Assembly (NCBI RefSeq): GCF_004681185.1
Contig: NZ_SRIF01000003.1
Location: 62,001 to 126,000, forward strand
Origin: Haloarcula amylovorans
GTDB taxonomy: Archaea > Halobacteriota > Halobacteria > Halobacteriales > Haloarculaceae
Length of the DNA stretch: 64,000 bases
Direction of reading: 5' to 3'
How positions within the stretch are numbered: the first letter of the stretch is position 1; each line of letters starts with the position of its first letter. Of this stretch, positions 16,917 to 27,756 are shown piece by piece. A program made the position numbers and the translations under genes. The notes beneath the pieces were generated by a model. The model searched no databases. It saw only the letters and a list, made by a program, of their open reading frames with translations, and was not told the DNA's origin.

Positions 16917-17485
16917 TGACTAGACACCTCCACGGACTCGTCGACATCCTGTGTCTCGCTTTCCGTGTTCACCTGCTCGACTTCCTCGAGGAATCGGTTC
17001 CACTCCTCGTCCGGCAGGAAGTGTGTCCGGAAGTAAATCCCGTAGGCAAGCGTGACTGTCATGAACCCGCCAATCCAGTAGAGCCAGTAGACGGCGGCGA
17101 AGGACGGATGCATGCCGGTAATCAGAAAATCCGGAGAGGTGCCTGCAAACGCATTCGAGTAGTACTCGGTCAGAGCGAACGCCGATAGTTGGAGGCCCGT
17201 CCAGATGCCGAGGGGATAGACGAGCAGCTTCGTCGAAATCGTCCCGTTGGAACTCGCACCGATGACGAACCACGGCACGAAGAGAAACACCGAGACGAGC
17301 AAGGCGCCGAACCAGCGGCCGACCAGCCCGAGCGCGAGCACAGCCGTCCACAGGACACCGCTTGCGAGCATCAGCTCCGAGGTCATTCCCTCGATGTCGA
17401 CCTCGCCATCTAACATGTCTCTGTCCTCTTGACGGTCGGCTCGCGGCCCCGATTCTCGCGTTCCGGTTCGCGCTGTCGCATCCAC
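16913..17485 (-). CDS. Membrane protein, probable partner of the SSS symporter
   Basis: 190 residues. Four hydrophobic segments (about 37-60, 62-80, 85-105 and 128-150) are preceded by a charged N-terminus and followed by an acidic cytoplasmic tail (EEWNRFLEEVEQ, TESETQDVDESVEV). An internal ATG at 17416 (MLDGEVDIEGMT) is an alternative start that removes the Arg-rich leader, and I cannot decide between them. No named family is recognised, but membrane partners encoded directly before SSS symporters are common in haloarchaea (the second symporter in this window, at 34536, also has one). Confidence 0.7.
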   Translation of the reverse strand: MDATARTGTRESGPRADRQEDRDMLDGEVDIEGMTSELMLASGVLWTAVLALGLVGRWFGALLVSVFLFVPWFVIGASSNGTISTKLLVYPLGIWTGLQLSAFALTEYYSNAFAGTSPDFLITGMHPSFAAVYWLYWIGGFMTVTLAYGIYFRTHFLPDEEWNRFLEEVEQVNTESETQDVDESVEVSSQ

Positions 17486-17506
17486 ATTGTGTGTTCCATG
17501 TGTACA

Positions 17507-18388
17507 TCACTCGTACGTGTTCACGAAGCCGCCGTCCCACAGCAGGTCGTCACCGTTAAGATGCTTCCCGTGACGTGAAAGGCCAAACGCGAACAGGTTG
17601 CCGGCCTCGACCGGCGTCATCATTTCAGAGGCCCGTGCCTGCCCGAGCATCACGTCCTCGACGACCTCTCGTTCAGTGATACCGCGCTCTTCGGCCGTAT
17701 CCGCGATTTGATCTAGGACGAGCGGTGTCTTGACGTAGCCCGTACTCACCGAGAACGCACGGATATCTCCGTCACCCTCAGCCGCAGTCGATTTGGTCAG
17801 CCCTCGAAGGCCGAACTTCATCGTGTTGTAGGCGACCTTATCACGGGTCACGTAGTGGCCATGGACGGACGCCATGTTGGCAATCGCTCCGACGCCGTCG
17901 TCGGCCTCTCGGATGTGGGGGAGCGCCAGTTTCGTGAGATACATCGGCGCACGGAGCATCACCCGGTAGAGGAGATCGAACGTCTCCATTGGGAACGACT
18001 CGATCGGCGAGATATGCTGGATGCCGGCGATGTTGACGACATACCGGAGCTGTCCCGCATCGGCGGCCGTCTCGACGAGCGCTTTAATCTCGGCATCCTC
18101 AGTGAGATCACAGACGACCGTCTCGAGGGCACCCTCGACCGCAAGGTCATCCGCTTTGTCCGCCGTCTCGTCGAGTCCGTCTTCATCAGCGTCAGTCGCA
18201 ATCGTCGTCAAGCCGTTTGCCGCCAAGACGAGCGCCGTCGCACGGCCGATTCCCGAAGCCGCGCCGGTCACAATTGCCACGTTTTCGCTGGTAAACCGTG
18301 GATCATCGAGGTGATGGATCGATTCGGCGGTGATCTCAGGTGGATCGATACTGTCGCGAGTGTCGGCTTCCCTACTCATACGACTCAA
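17507..18388 (-). CDS. SDR oxidoreductase, 3-hydroxybutyrate-dehydrogenase-like
   Basis: 293 residues, classical short-chain dehydrogenase. The nucleotide motif is T41GAASGIG48 with an Asp-rich following strand (ATDADEDG), which favours NAD. The catalytic set is Ser174 (MASVHGH), Tyr187 and Lys191 (YNTMK). The stretch HISPIESFPMETFDLLYRVMLRAPMYLTKLALPH and the HLNGDDLLWDGGF C-terminus are like D-3-hydroxybutyrate dehydrogenases. It is first in an operon with a membrane protein, SSS symporter and miniprotein. Product acetoacetate would feed the CoA-transferase/thiolase operon just downstream on the same strand. The substrate is inferred. Confidence 0.8.
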   Translation of the reverse strand: MSRMSREADTRDSIDPPEITAESIHHLDDPRFTSENVAIVTGAASGIGRATALVLAANGLTTIATDADEDGLDETADKADDLAVEGALETVVCDLTEDAEIKALVETAADAGQLRYVVNIAGIQHISPIESFPMETFDLLYRVMLRAPMYLTKLALPHIREADDGVGAIANMASVHGHYVTRDKVAYNTMKFGLRGLTKSTAAEGDGDIRAFSVSTGYVKTPLVLDQIADTAEERGITEREVVEDVMLGQARASEMMTPVEAGNLFAFGLSRHGKHLNGDDLLWDGGFVNTYE

Positions 18389-18410
18389 GAGACGAACGGT
18401 GACCGGTTCA

Positions 18411-18435
18411 AACGGCAGGTTGATATGTAATCACC
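18411..18435 (-). promoter_or_regulatory. Promoter/operator motif of the SDR/symporter operon
   Basis: CGGCAGGTTGATATGTA matches the motif upstream of the thiolase operon at 15117 with one mismatch. The TATA-like core (TACATATCAA on the minus strand) is about 36 nt before the SDR start, and GGTTGAT/ATCACC flank it as an imperfect palindrome. Confidence 0.5.
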
Positions 18436-18620
18436 GCCGCCGCGCGGTTTTGATAGCCGTCGGACAGAGCCGGTCGAGAACAGTCATACGGTCTGCTGTA
18501 CTGAGGTACCGGTGCAACCGCAGGGCAGTCACGGTTACACCAGAACGTTGGGCGGCGACCGTCCGATCGCACGCCCAGCGCTCCTTCACGGACTTGATGA
18601 CCGTCCACCGGATATGGAAC

Positions 18621-18662
18621 TCAATGATTCAATGATTCAGTGACTCACTGAATGTTTCAGTA
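18621..18662. repeat. TGATTCA-type heptad cluster 2
   Basis: TCAATGATTCAATGATTCAG, then TGACTCACTGAATGTTTCAG and TAAT: the most regular of four such clusters, with phased TGATTCA units and a reversed half (CTGAATG). It lies in a gene-free stretch upstream of the zinc microprotein gene. Confidence 0.55.
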
Positions 18663-18896
18663 ATATGGAAGACACTGGAGATTACGTGTCGTCGACTGTT
18701 TCTCTGGTGCTGGCTGGCCGAGACAAAGACATCCTTTTTTGACCCGCGCCGGCGAACTCAGTATTGGTCGGTTGGTTCCCGGCCGAATAGTGCTCGAAGG
18801 GCACTCATCCTGCTGCGTTCCATGCTATACCATGGGGCGCAGCTTCATCTCATCATAGCCGTCCTGATACCCGAAGCGAGTACCAGCTCGACAGGG

Positions 18897-19010
18897 TCAG
18901 CCCTGCAGGTCGTCCCACGTCTCTCGACAGTTCTCGCAGAGCTGGCCAGCAAACCCATCGATATCGTACCGCTCAGTATGGGTGTCTTCGCCACACCGTC
19001 CACATTTCAT
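18897..19010 (-). CDS. 37-residue zinc-finger microprotein
   Basis: ATG at 19010, stop at 18897. It begins MKCGRCGED and later has QLCENCRETWDDL, giving two CxxC knuckles (Cys3/6 and Cys25/28) around YDIDGFAGQ, as in the CPxCG-type zinc microproteins of haloarchaea. Length and composition are right for that group, several members of which affect stress tolerance or gene expression. It sits alone at the edge of an insertion-sequence-rich stretch. Confidence 0.65.
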   Translation of the reverse strand: MKCGRCGEDTHTERYDIDGFAGQLCENCRETWDDLQG

Positions 19011-19284
19011 GAGTATCCCCAGACAGTCCAACGGGAAATATTTCCTGCAATAGTCGTCCGGCGACAGACCACAGGTGTTCCATCGAGTCCCGTGATTCGA
19101 TTATGGCCGTCTCGACGGCCGCAGCGTCGCTCGATTGCTCGTGGCTACAGACCCGGTTACTGAGATCTTCCTGATCGCTCTCGTCTGCAGATGTCAAGTT
19201 CTGCGTGTTTCGACAGGGTCATGTATTATATCCGTCGCCAATGACAGGCATGCCCAGGCTGGCAGAGCGTCTGCCTGACCGGTC

Positions 19285-19427
19285 TCACGCCGAGTAATCT
19301 AAGGCGTCGACGGCTGCGGTCTCCGGATCCATCAAACCCTCGGGGAGTCGTTCGACCGCGTTGTATCTGTGATGACGAGCTCTTTCTCGCCCTTGTACTC
19401 GTCGACCAACGCGTTCTTGACCCAGTT
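19285..19427 (-). pseudogene. Frameshifted C-terminal relic of an unknown protein
   Basis: Two minus-strand frames join with one shift: VKNALVDEYKGEKELVITD, then EGLMDPETAAVDALDYSA and a stop. This looks like the acidic tail of a haloarchaeal protein. It lies on the same strand as the ion-channel relic at 21105-21387, on the other side of the inserted TnpB element, so it could be the tail of the interrupted gene. The sequence itself does not show a channel motif. Confidence 0.3.
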
Positions 19428-19551
19428 CTACTCCCATGTTCGAGCGTTGGCAGGAGATCGCTCACCCAAAAAATAAGGACGACACGGATACGGTGTATCA
19501 TGGGAATTGAGGTCGATTGTGTCCGTCGCTATCTTGAATCAGCGAGAGAAT

Positions 19552-21087
<1,536 letters not shown>

Positions 21088-21104
21088 TGGAGGATGTCAT
21101 TGTG

Positions 21105-21387
21105 TAGGGATTGGTGGCCTCCCCGAGACGGTTTGTCGCGCCGTAGAGTCGCAATACGTATTCGACTAGAAATACGCCAGCGATGACGACCTCCAGACGC
21201 CATAGCCACGCGTCGGTCGCTGCAGAGTGGGGATAGTCTCGACGACAAACACCGCGATGAACAGGAGATTCAGCGACAGCAGTGCGATGTCGATGGCTTT
21301 CCCGACCGGTGTCTTGTGATCGAGCAGGTAGAATCGTACGACCTCGCGGAGGGTGAGATTTGGTGGACGCGAAGACTGCGAAACCAT
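21105..21387 (-). pseudogene. Truncated, frameshifted ion-channel (voltage-gated type) gene
   Basis: The N-terminus reads LREVVRFYLLDHKTPVGKAI, then IALLSLNLLFIAVFVVETIP, a first transmembrane helix of the ion-transport family (S1). After a one-base shift near 21225 the next frame gives WLWRLEVVIAGVFLVEYVLR, then LYGA, the S2 helix with its conserved Glu/Tyr. The gene stops being readable near 21105, at the right end of the TnpB element. The pore and C-terminus are missing. Haloarchaeal Kch-like channels normally run 250-300 residues. Confidence 0.7.
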
Positions 21388-21519
21388 GTTACGTCACTAG
21401 GGTCCACGGTATTAGAGGAACGTGTCAGTACATCGCCCTGAGTGGTTTGCGCGAATTTTTTAAAACCCAGGATCGGGCGCACAAGCGCGCTGTATACAGC
21501 ACACCCTTAACTGGATGTC

Positions 21520-22270
<751 letters not shown>

Positions 22271-22470
22271 TCACTCTTCAGCGAGCGCCCATCGCGCTGG
22301 CTCAACTGGCCCGACATATTGAGGCTTTGCTTGTGTCTTTCCTGCCGCTGGCGATAGTAACAACGCTCGCGTACATGGCGACTGTACACTAGGTACAGAT
22401 TGGCACTCGGGGTACTAACAATATAACGGGGTGTCTAACCGATGCGCTAACTTTCCATCCGCGTGTAATG

Positions 22471-22512
22471 CAATCATTGATTCACTGATTCAATAACCCA
22501 GTGATTTTCAAT
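22471..22512. repeat. TGATTCA-type heptad cluster 3
   Basis: CAATCATTGATTCACTGATT, then CAATAACCCAGTGATTTTCA: two phased TGATTCA units with an inverted CAATCATTGATTC half. It lies in the gene-free, AT-rich stretch left of the first IclR gene. Confidence 0.5.
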
Positions 22513-23075
22513 CGTTCAAGGATTTGTCTGTACCCTGTTTTGATATTAAAAGTGCGGTACTCACGGCTAATAACTTCCAGACACTCGTCAGAGAGGCAAA
22601 TTTATAACTCATAGTTGGCCAATTGAATTCTAGATACCGATTTTCTTATACAGATAGCAGATATCTACAGTTATATGCACTGTTGATGGGCTCTATGGGC
22701 TCCTATACATATAGTAGTCAAGCCACCACTTGGTGATATCTCTATCCTTTAGAGAATGTACCTAGGTAGGTCAAAATGATACTGAAACCAATGCTTGTGG
22801 GTAGACAGGGACACATACTGGATACACAACAAAGAGAGTGGCACTATTGGGGATAACATGTGTATGTCTGTTATATGAGTATGCAACTTCAGATGGATCC
22901 CGTACTATCACACGCCTTGAGTACCGTGATCGAAGTAGCAAGCAGAACAAAGTGACCACCCAAAACGAGATGGTTGGGGTTATATTCACGCGGTGAGTCT
23001 CCAACGAAGACAAAGATGGAACTGCTAGCGTCATCCAGCATTACAGAACGCACTATGTTCTGCATCGTTGGATCC
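22513..23075. other. AT-rich intergenic stretch with IclR half-sites
   Basis: No convincing gene. Minus-strand frames at 22771-23034 and 22889-23113 have a hydrophobic stretch (HLVLGGHFVLLATSI) that could be a relic, but lack a start signal and family match. Near the right edge are CAGAAC (23044-23049) and GTTCTG (23057-23062), half-sites of the IclR palindrome found around the 36-37 kb regulator. Confidence 0.5.
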
Positions 23076-23846
23076 TCACTCCGAACCATAGCTGAGGTTG
23101 AGCTCGAGTTCACTTGCTAGACCCTGCAGTAACTGGATTATGTCCTCTGATTTGTCATTGATCCGGTGTGAGGGACCAGCGACGCTCATCGACCCCAGTA
23201 ACTGGTCGCGGTTGATACGTACCGGAACAGCAATGGCGTGGAGTCCACGAACGTGCTCGGCCTTATCGTACGCGTATCCTTGTTCTCTAATGTGATCTAG
23301 CTCCTCGAAGAGGTCCTCTCTGGTCGTGATCGTCTGGTGGGTCTTTGGTGGGAGGCCATGCCGGTTGATTATCTCCTCGACGGTCGCATCGGACATGTGT
23401 GCAAGAACGGTTTTCCCCGACGTCACGTGGTGCAAATACGCCCGCGTACCCAGACGCGTACGCGTCTCGACAGCCTGCTGTCCGGCTTCGCGGATGATGA
23501 AGATGCCTCGTCCGTGATCCTCAACTAAGTACTGGCAGAGTTCTCCAGTTTGAGCGGCGGCGGCACTGACTTTTTGCTTGATTTCGTCGTACCCTTCCCG
23601 TCGCTCCAGTGCATGGCCTGCATGGTCTAAGAATCGGAGTCCGAGTTCGTACGTGTCGCCGTCTTTCTTTACATATTCGTATTTTCGCAGAACTGTGAGA
23701 TGGTTGTGAACGGTGCTCTTCGAGATGTCGAGGCTCTCTGCTAATTCTGTAATCCCTGCTCCCTTGCGGTCTTGCAACTCCTGTAGCACCTCCAGCATCG
23801 TCGCAGGCGATTTGATCGGCAGGTCCTGTTTGTTATTCTTTGTCAT
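23076..23846 (-). CDS. IclR-family transcriptional regulator 1
   Basis: 256 residues from ATG at 23846. The winged helix is GAGITELAESLDISKSTVHN, then HLTVLRKYEYVKKDGD; the effector domain contains GELCQYLVEDHGRGIFIIRE, ETRTRLGTRAYLHHVTSGKTVLA, EEIINRHGLP and GLHAIAVPVRI, with the usual small-molecule pocket. It shares most motifs with the second IclR protein at 36622. A copy of the IclR palindrome at 23877-23893 lies 31 bp before the start, so autoregulation is likely. It is adjacent to the VOC, EamA and aspartate-dehydrogenase-like genes and may control them. Confidence 0.88.
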   Translation of the reverse strand: MTKNNKQDLPIKSPATMLEVLQELQDRKGAGITELAESLDISKSTVHNHLTVLRKYEYVKKDGDTYELGLRFLDHAGHALERREGYDEIKQKVSAAAAQTGELCQYLVEDHGRGIFIIREAGQQAVETRTRLGTRAYLHHVTSGKTVLAHMSDATVEEIINRHGLPPKTHQTITTREDLFEELDHIREQGYAYDKAEHVRGLHAIAVPVRINRDQLLGSMSVAGPSHRINDKSEDIIQLLQGLASELELNLSYGSE

Positions 23847-23876
23847 AGTTGGTAATCCATCATCGTGAGTATAAGT

Positions 23877-23893
23877 GTTTTGCATTATAGAAC
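23877..23893. promoter_or_regulatory. IclR operator-like palindrome, upstream of IclR 1
   Basis: GTTTTGCATTATAGAAC matches the consensus GTTCTGAATTACAGAAC at 14 of 17 positions. It lies 31 bp before the IclR 1 start codon, the same spacing as the palindrome before IclR 2. Confidence 0.5.
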
Positions 23894-24011
23894 ATGATCC
23901 GAAACAGCATGAGAAAATATTCCGTCAAAAAGAGGCAGTAGCAACTACCTCAAGGTGCCAAACCGGGACGATTAGTGTCTCACCGAGGAAAAGCGTCGAT
24001 ACTGAGGGTCG

Positions 24012-24593
24012 TTACTGATCTTTTAACTCTGCCGAGTTGCCCCAGACGTTCCAGGTTTCGGGCTCTTGGGGCCATTGGCGAGCTGGCCGACCGCCGACTT
24101 CCGGTGCGTCTTCCATGTCTGCCGTCAGTTCGATCGGGTAGCCGTCCGGGTCGGGGAAATACAGAAAGATGTTGTTTCCAGGGCCGTGTCGGCCTGGGCC
24201 GCGATAAATTGGATGTCCGCGTTCTTTCAGTCCTTCTTCGGCGGCTTTGATAGCGTCGTAATCCGGGACTTCAAAGGCGATATGGTAGATCGGCCCCGTC
24301 GTCGGCAACATTGGCGGTCCGTCCGCAGGGAGATCCTCCTCGAAGTCGTGAAGGTCTAACTCGCGCTCACCGCGTTCTTCGAGCGTTTCGAGTTCCGCCT
24401 CGGACATCTGCGTAATGTTCATTTCGTGGTGCTGGGACTCCGCCGCGACGCTGGGAGTCCTGAGAAACGCAACTCGATCCCCGATACGGTCCGAAACTTC
24501 CATATTCAGCACGTCTCGGTAGAATTCGATGGTGCGTTCAATGTCTCGTACTTTGATGGCTATGTGGTCTAAACCCATGTTCTCAACGACCAT
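24012..24593 (-). CDS. VOC-superfamily protein (glyoxalase/extradiol dioxygenase fold)
   Basis: 193 residues. ATG at 24593 is chosen because a TATA box (ATATATAT on the minus strand, about 24620-24628) sits 27-30 nt upstream, giving a leaderless transcript. The N-terminal half has GLDHIAIKVRDIERTIEFYRD with the metal His; the second half has IYHIAFEVPDYDAIKAAEEGL with His, and FLYFPDPDGYPIELT with the terminal Glu, so a two-module metal site is present. Long inserts (EAELETLEERGERELDLHDFEE) separate the modules. It could be a ring-cleavage dioxygenase or an isomerase; sequence alone does not decide. Confidence 0.78.
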   Translation of the reverse strand: MVVENMGLDHIAIKVRDIERTIEFYRDVLNMEVSDRIGDRVAFLRTPSVAAESQHHEMNITQMSEAELETLEERGERELDLHDFEEDLPADGPPMLPTTGPIYHIAFEVPDYDAIKAAEEGLKERGHPIYRGPGRHGPGNNIFLYFPDPDGYPIELTADMEDAPEVGGRPARQWPQEPETWNVWGNSAELKDQ

Positions 24594-24647
24594 ACGATTC
24601 AAAAGATATGCTCCCACAATATATATCTATCGGTGAATCATACGCTG

Positions 24648-25526
24648 TCATGTTACGACTGACAGAAGCGACACGCCACCGACGATACAGCAGGTCCCAA
24701 CGATGACTCGCCTCGTGAATAGTTCGCCGTCACGAGCAACCAGATATGTGATAGCGAGCGCGAACAGTGGAGACGTGTTGAGGATCGGCGTGACGATGAC
24801 GACCTGGCCGAGTTGGAGCGCGCTATAGAGACATACCAGTCCGATACTGGACGCGATTCCGGCCGGAACGAAATATACGAGGCTCGGGTCGCGTACCGAT
24901 AGTTGGTCCGCAGACGACGTGAAGAGTAGATAGCCACAGACGAGGAGCCAAGAGGTCGTCAGGTTCACAGCCGCGCCGAGAGCCGGCAGCGGGACCAAGT
25001 CTAATCCGAGATCACGGAGAATCTGTGTCCCGCCGTAGAAGGCCGCGCCGAGTATGGGGTACAGAATATCTGTTCGCTTATACTGTCGGGTCTCACCTCC
25101 CCGGACTGTCGAGAGAAGTATGCCGCCGCCAATTACCAGTAGTATCCCGACCAGTCCAACGGAACTGATAGATTCCTCGAGCACGAGCACCGCTAAGATA
25201 ACGGCAACGACAGGGTTCGAATTGCTGATCGGCACGCTGAGATTCACGCCGACCCGCTGAATGCCGATGTAGTTACAGAGCCGTCCGAGTGCCGGAGCGA
25301 ACACGCCCGCGAGGATGAAGTAACGCAGTGCCCAGAGGTCGAGCGAGACATCGTAGTAGAGCAAGGTCCCGGCCCAGAGGACGAGAATATTGACGGTTAA
25401 GGTGACGACCAGCGCGACCAGCGGTGTCGAGCGTTCGACCCCGAAGCGAACGAGCGTCGCGGAGGTTGCGAAGGTCGCCGCCGTACCGAGTGCGAGCAGT
25501 ATCGGGAGGGAAGCATCGAGCGTCAC
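24648..25526 (-). CDS. EamA/DMT-family transporter
   Basis: 292 residues, about ten transmembrane helices in two EamA repeats (first TAATFATSATLVRFGVE, second LGAAFYGGTQILRDLGLD), the second ending in PILNTSPLFALAITYLV, a conserved DMT signature (PV.....A). GTG start at 25526, 15 bp after the stop of the aspartate-dehydrogenase-like gene. Members export or import small metabolites. Its position between an amino-acid-type dehydrogenase and a VOC enzyme suggests transport of a pathway compound. Confidence 0.85.
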   Translation of the reverse strand: MTLDASLPILLALGTAATFATSATLVRFGVERSTPLVALVVTLTVNILVLWAGTLLYYDVSLDLWALRYFILAGVFAPALGRLCNYIGIQRVGVNLSVPISNSNPVVAVILAVLVLEESISSVGLVGILLVIGGGILLSTVRGGETRQYKRTDILYPILGAAFYGGTQILRDLGLDLVPLPALGAAVNLTTSWLLVCGYLLFTSSADQLSVRDPSLVYFVPAGIASSIGLVCLYSALQLGQVVIVTPILNTSPLFALAITYLVARDGELFTRRVIVGTCCIVGGVSLLSVVT

Positions 25527-25541
25527 GGAAATCGGCCCGAG

Positions 25542-26369
25542 TCACGTCCCCACGCGGAGAGTCGCCGTCATCTCGCGCAGCGTTTCTATCGCAGACAGCG
25601 CGGCGAGATAGCTAGTCTTCGGATTGGTCGGCGAGGCAACGTTCTGGACTTCCGTCTCAATACGTCCAGCACTGCCGCTTGCTTCGATTCGATGCACGTT
25701 ATTCTCTTTGGCTGGGTCCGCCACTATCGTGACGGTCGTCTCGGTGACACCGATACCGGCCAGTGATAGCGCGGCCGCGACGTTGATGTTCGACGGGAAC
25801 GCATCTGCGGCTGCAGCTGCATCCCCCTCGAAGACGGTCGTTGGTTCGGTGAGCGCCGAGAGGTCGATATCGTTCTCCCCGATGTAGGGCGCCCCTTCGA
25901 GTCCCGCCGGTGGCTTCGTCGTCGAGAGTGTGACGTCCTCTAGTTCGCCGGTCACCGCACTCGCCTTTATCGCGTCAAGACCGGCAATCGCACCGGACGG
26001 GACGTGAATAGACGCATCCGTTCGTTCCGCTGCCGCGAGGAGTGCTGATCGACGCTCGTTGTCGACAAGCGCGCCGACTGAGAGGAGCATGAGGTCACAT
26101 TCGGCATCGAGAACGCGCTTGCCATGTTCGGCAACGGCGGGGTGTCCGGCTGTCTCAACGACTAAATCGACGGCCGACGCCAATGCTGTGACGGAATCAG
26201 CGAGAGTAGGCTCTTCTGACGGAGCGAACGCCGAGATAGTGTCTGTCGCTCGTTCCGGGTGGCGGTCGTATACTGCGCCGAGTCGCGCATCAATCGTTCC
26301 GTCGGCGATCGCGGCGGCAATTTCAGACCCGATGGTTCCACAGCCGAGAATACCGATTGTCAGTTGCAC
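25542..26369 (-). CDS. Aspartate-dehydrogenase-like (NadX family) oxidoreductase
   Basis: 275 residues. GTG at 26369 is preferred to the farther TTG at 26396 because it brings the Rossmann motif to the N-terminus (VQLTIGILGCGTIGSEIA) as in the family, and an AT-rich box lies about 30 nt before. Later: DLVVETAGHPAVAEHGK, LLSVGALVD, HVPSGAIAGLDAIKASA, FPSNINVAAALSLAGIG with the Asn-rich active region, VIVADPAKENNVHRIEASG-like sequence and PTNPKTSYLAALSAIE. NadX makes iminoaspartate for NAD synthesis, but in catabolic clusters relatives may deaminate or reduce other compounds. Position opposite the NicX-like gene suggests a pathway role here. Confidence 0.82.
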   Translation of the reverse strand: MQLTIGILGCGTIGSEIAAAIADGTIDARLGAVYDRHPERATDTISAFAPSEEPTLADSVTALASAVDLVVETAGHPAVAEHGKRVLDAECDLMLLSVGALVDNERRSALLAAAERTDASIHVPSGAIAGLDAIKASAVTGELEDVTLSTTKPPAGLEGAPYIGENDIDLSALTEPTTVFEGDAAAAADAFPSNINVAAALSLAGIGVTETTVTIVADPAKENNVHRIEASGSAGRIETEVQNVASPTNPKTSYLAALSAIETLREMTATLRVGT

Positions 26370-26483
26370 GTCTCTATCGGTGGGATAGACATACAAAAAT
26401 TATTTGTTGCTACACTGTTTTGGTAATATATTCTATATTATGGGAAAGGTATTTGTATCTCCACTCGGAAGTCGCTATTGCTC

Positions 26484-27545
26484 ATGGAAGAAGCAGGTTT
26501 GCTAGTGCCGCTGTTCCGGCGACAGATGGAGCACTGCCAAGTGACCGACGACGAGACGGTAGCGCTCGTCACAGATGTAAAGAGTAACCGAGAATACGTG
26601 GGTGCCAGTTTTGCTGCGGCCCAGGACCTCGGTGCGGACATCTTCGAGGTACAGGTTCCGGAGTACGGACGCAACTCCGTGGGACCGGAGATGTCGGACG
26701 GACAGGGCGGCACGCTTCGCCTCCCCGAAGGCCCGGTCGAGGCGTGTAAGAACGCCGATATGGTGTTCGATTTCACCCTCGAAGGGTTCATCCACGTTCC
26801 GGAGCGGGGCGAAATCCGCGACGCTGGGACTCGAATCCTCCGTGTCGGTGCCCGGGAACCGTTCTACCTCCGGAAGCTGATGCCGTGGACGGAAGAAGAA
26901 GCGCAGGAAGTCAAAGAGACCGTCCAGAAGCACAGCGAACTACTTGCCAGTAGTGACGAGATGCGGATCACGTCCGAGTACGGCACAGACGTGACGATGG
27001 AAGTCGACGCAGACACGGCCTTTGACTCCTATGGGTTCGTCGACAAACCCGGCAAGTGGGACGTCTGGGGACAGAACATGGTGTCCAACTACCCGTCGAA
27101 CGTGGAAGGGACCATCGTCATTGCACCCGGCGACTACAACGTCGTGCCGTTCGCCGACTACGTCAACTCCGCCGTTGAGTGCGTCGTTGAGGACAACTAC
27201 ATCGTCGATATCAACGGTGAGGGCGGCGACGCTGAGCTGATGCGGGGTCACATGGAGAGTTACGACGACCGCGACGTCTTCGCCACCAGTCACTTCGGCT
27301 GGGGTCTCAACCCCAACGGTGAGTTCTACAACATGGCGCTGCACGACAGAAAGCCCGACGAGACCGGCGTCAGCGCGAGTGAGGGGCGGGTCTGGTCCGG
27401 TAACATGCTGTGGAGTACCGGCCCGAACACGCACATCGACCGATACGCGCCGTGTCACTACGACATCGCACAGAAGAACTGTAGTGTCTACCTCGACGGT
27501 GAACCTGTCGTCGTCGAGGGCGACGTCGTGTCCGATGCTGTCTGA
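26484..27545 (+). CDS. NicX-like metal enzyme (2,5-dihydroxypyridine dioxygenase/M29 aminopeptidase fold)
   Basis: 353 residues from ATG at 26484. Similar in size and motifs to 2,5-dihydroxypyridine 5,6-dioxygenase (NicX), an Fe(II) ring-cleaving enzyme with a thermophilic-aminopeptidase-like fold. Candidate metal ligands are His270 (TSHFGWGLN), His317 and Asp319 (NTHIDRY); as I recall NicX uses His, His and Asp in the same spacing. Also GMEVDADTAF-like strand, VEGTIVIAPGDYNVVPF and GVSASEGRVWSGN. The AspDH-like gene is divergent from it, with a 114-bp promoter region. Its true substrate may differ from dihydroxypyridine. Confidence 0.78.
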   Translation: MEEAGLLVPLFRRQMEHCQVTDDETVALVTDVKSNREYVGASFAAAQDLGADIFEVQVPEYGRNSVGPEMSDGQGGTLRLPEGPVEACKNADMVFDFTLEGFIHVPERGEIRDAGTRILRVGAREPFYLRKLMPWTEEEAQEVKETVQKHSELLASSDEMRITSEYGTDVTMEVDADTAFDSYGFVDKPGKWDVWGQNMVSNYPSNVEGTIVIAPGDYNVVPFADYVNSAVECVVEDNYIVDINGEGGDAELMRGHMESYDDRDVFATSHFGWGLNPNGEFYNMALHDRKPDETGVSASEGRVWSGNMLWSTGPNTHIDRYAPCHYDIAQKNCSVYLDGEPVVVEGDVVSDAV

Positions 27546-27756
27546 GAGACGATTCAGCACGGTTTAGGCTACTGACGGCAATACAGAAGCGGTCGGTTCT
27601 GTCCCCGCGACTGCTGTTTCTTTTTTGCTGGAGAAATTGGGCGACGTACCCGACAGTGGAACCGCCCTCGCCGCAATGATGCCATCATTTGTTCGGCCAC
27701 TGCCGACGGGAGGACAGTAGGTAATTTTATTTCCCTAGACTCCACATACTCAGACG

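Noticed and set aside
15357..16919. 520-codon plus-strand frame opposite the symporter
   Set aside because: The Asp/Arg/Glu/His-rich sequence is a typical antisense artefact of a membrane protein in GC-rich DNA.
18822..19163. Plus-strand 113-residue frame overlapping the zinc microprotein
   Set aside because: No start signal or motif; the minus-strand microprotein is better supported.
22771..23113. Minus-strand frames with a hydrophobic stretch
   Set aside because: No start signal and no family. At best they are a membrane-protein relic.
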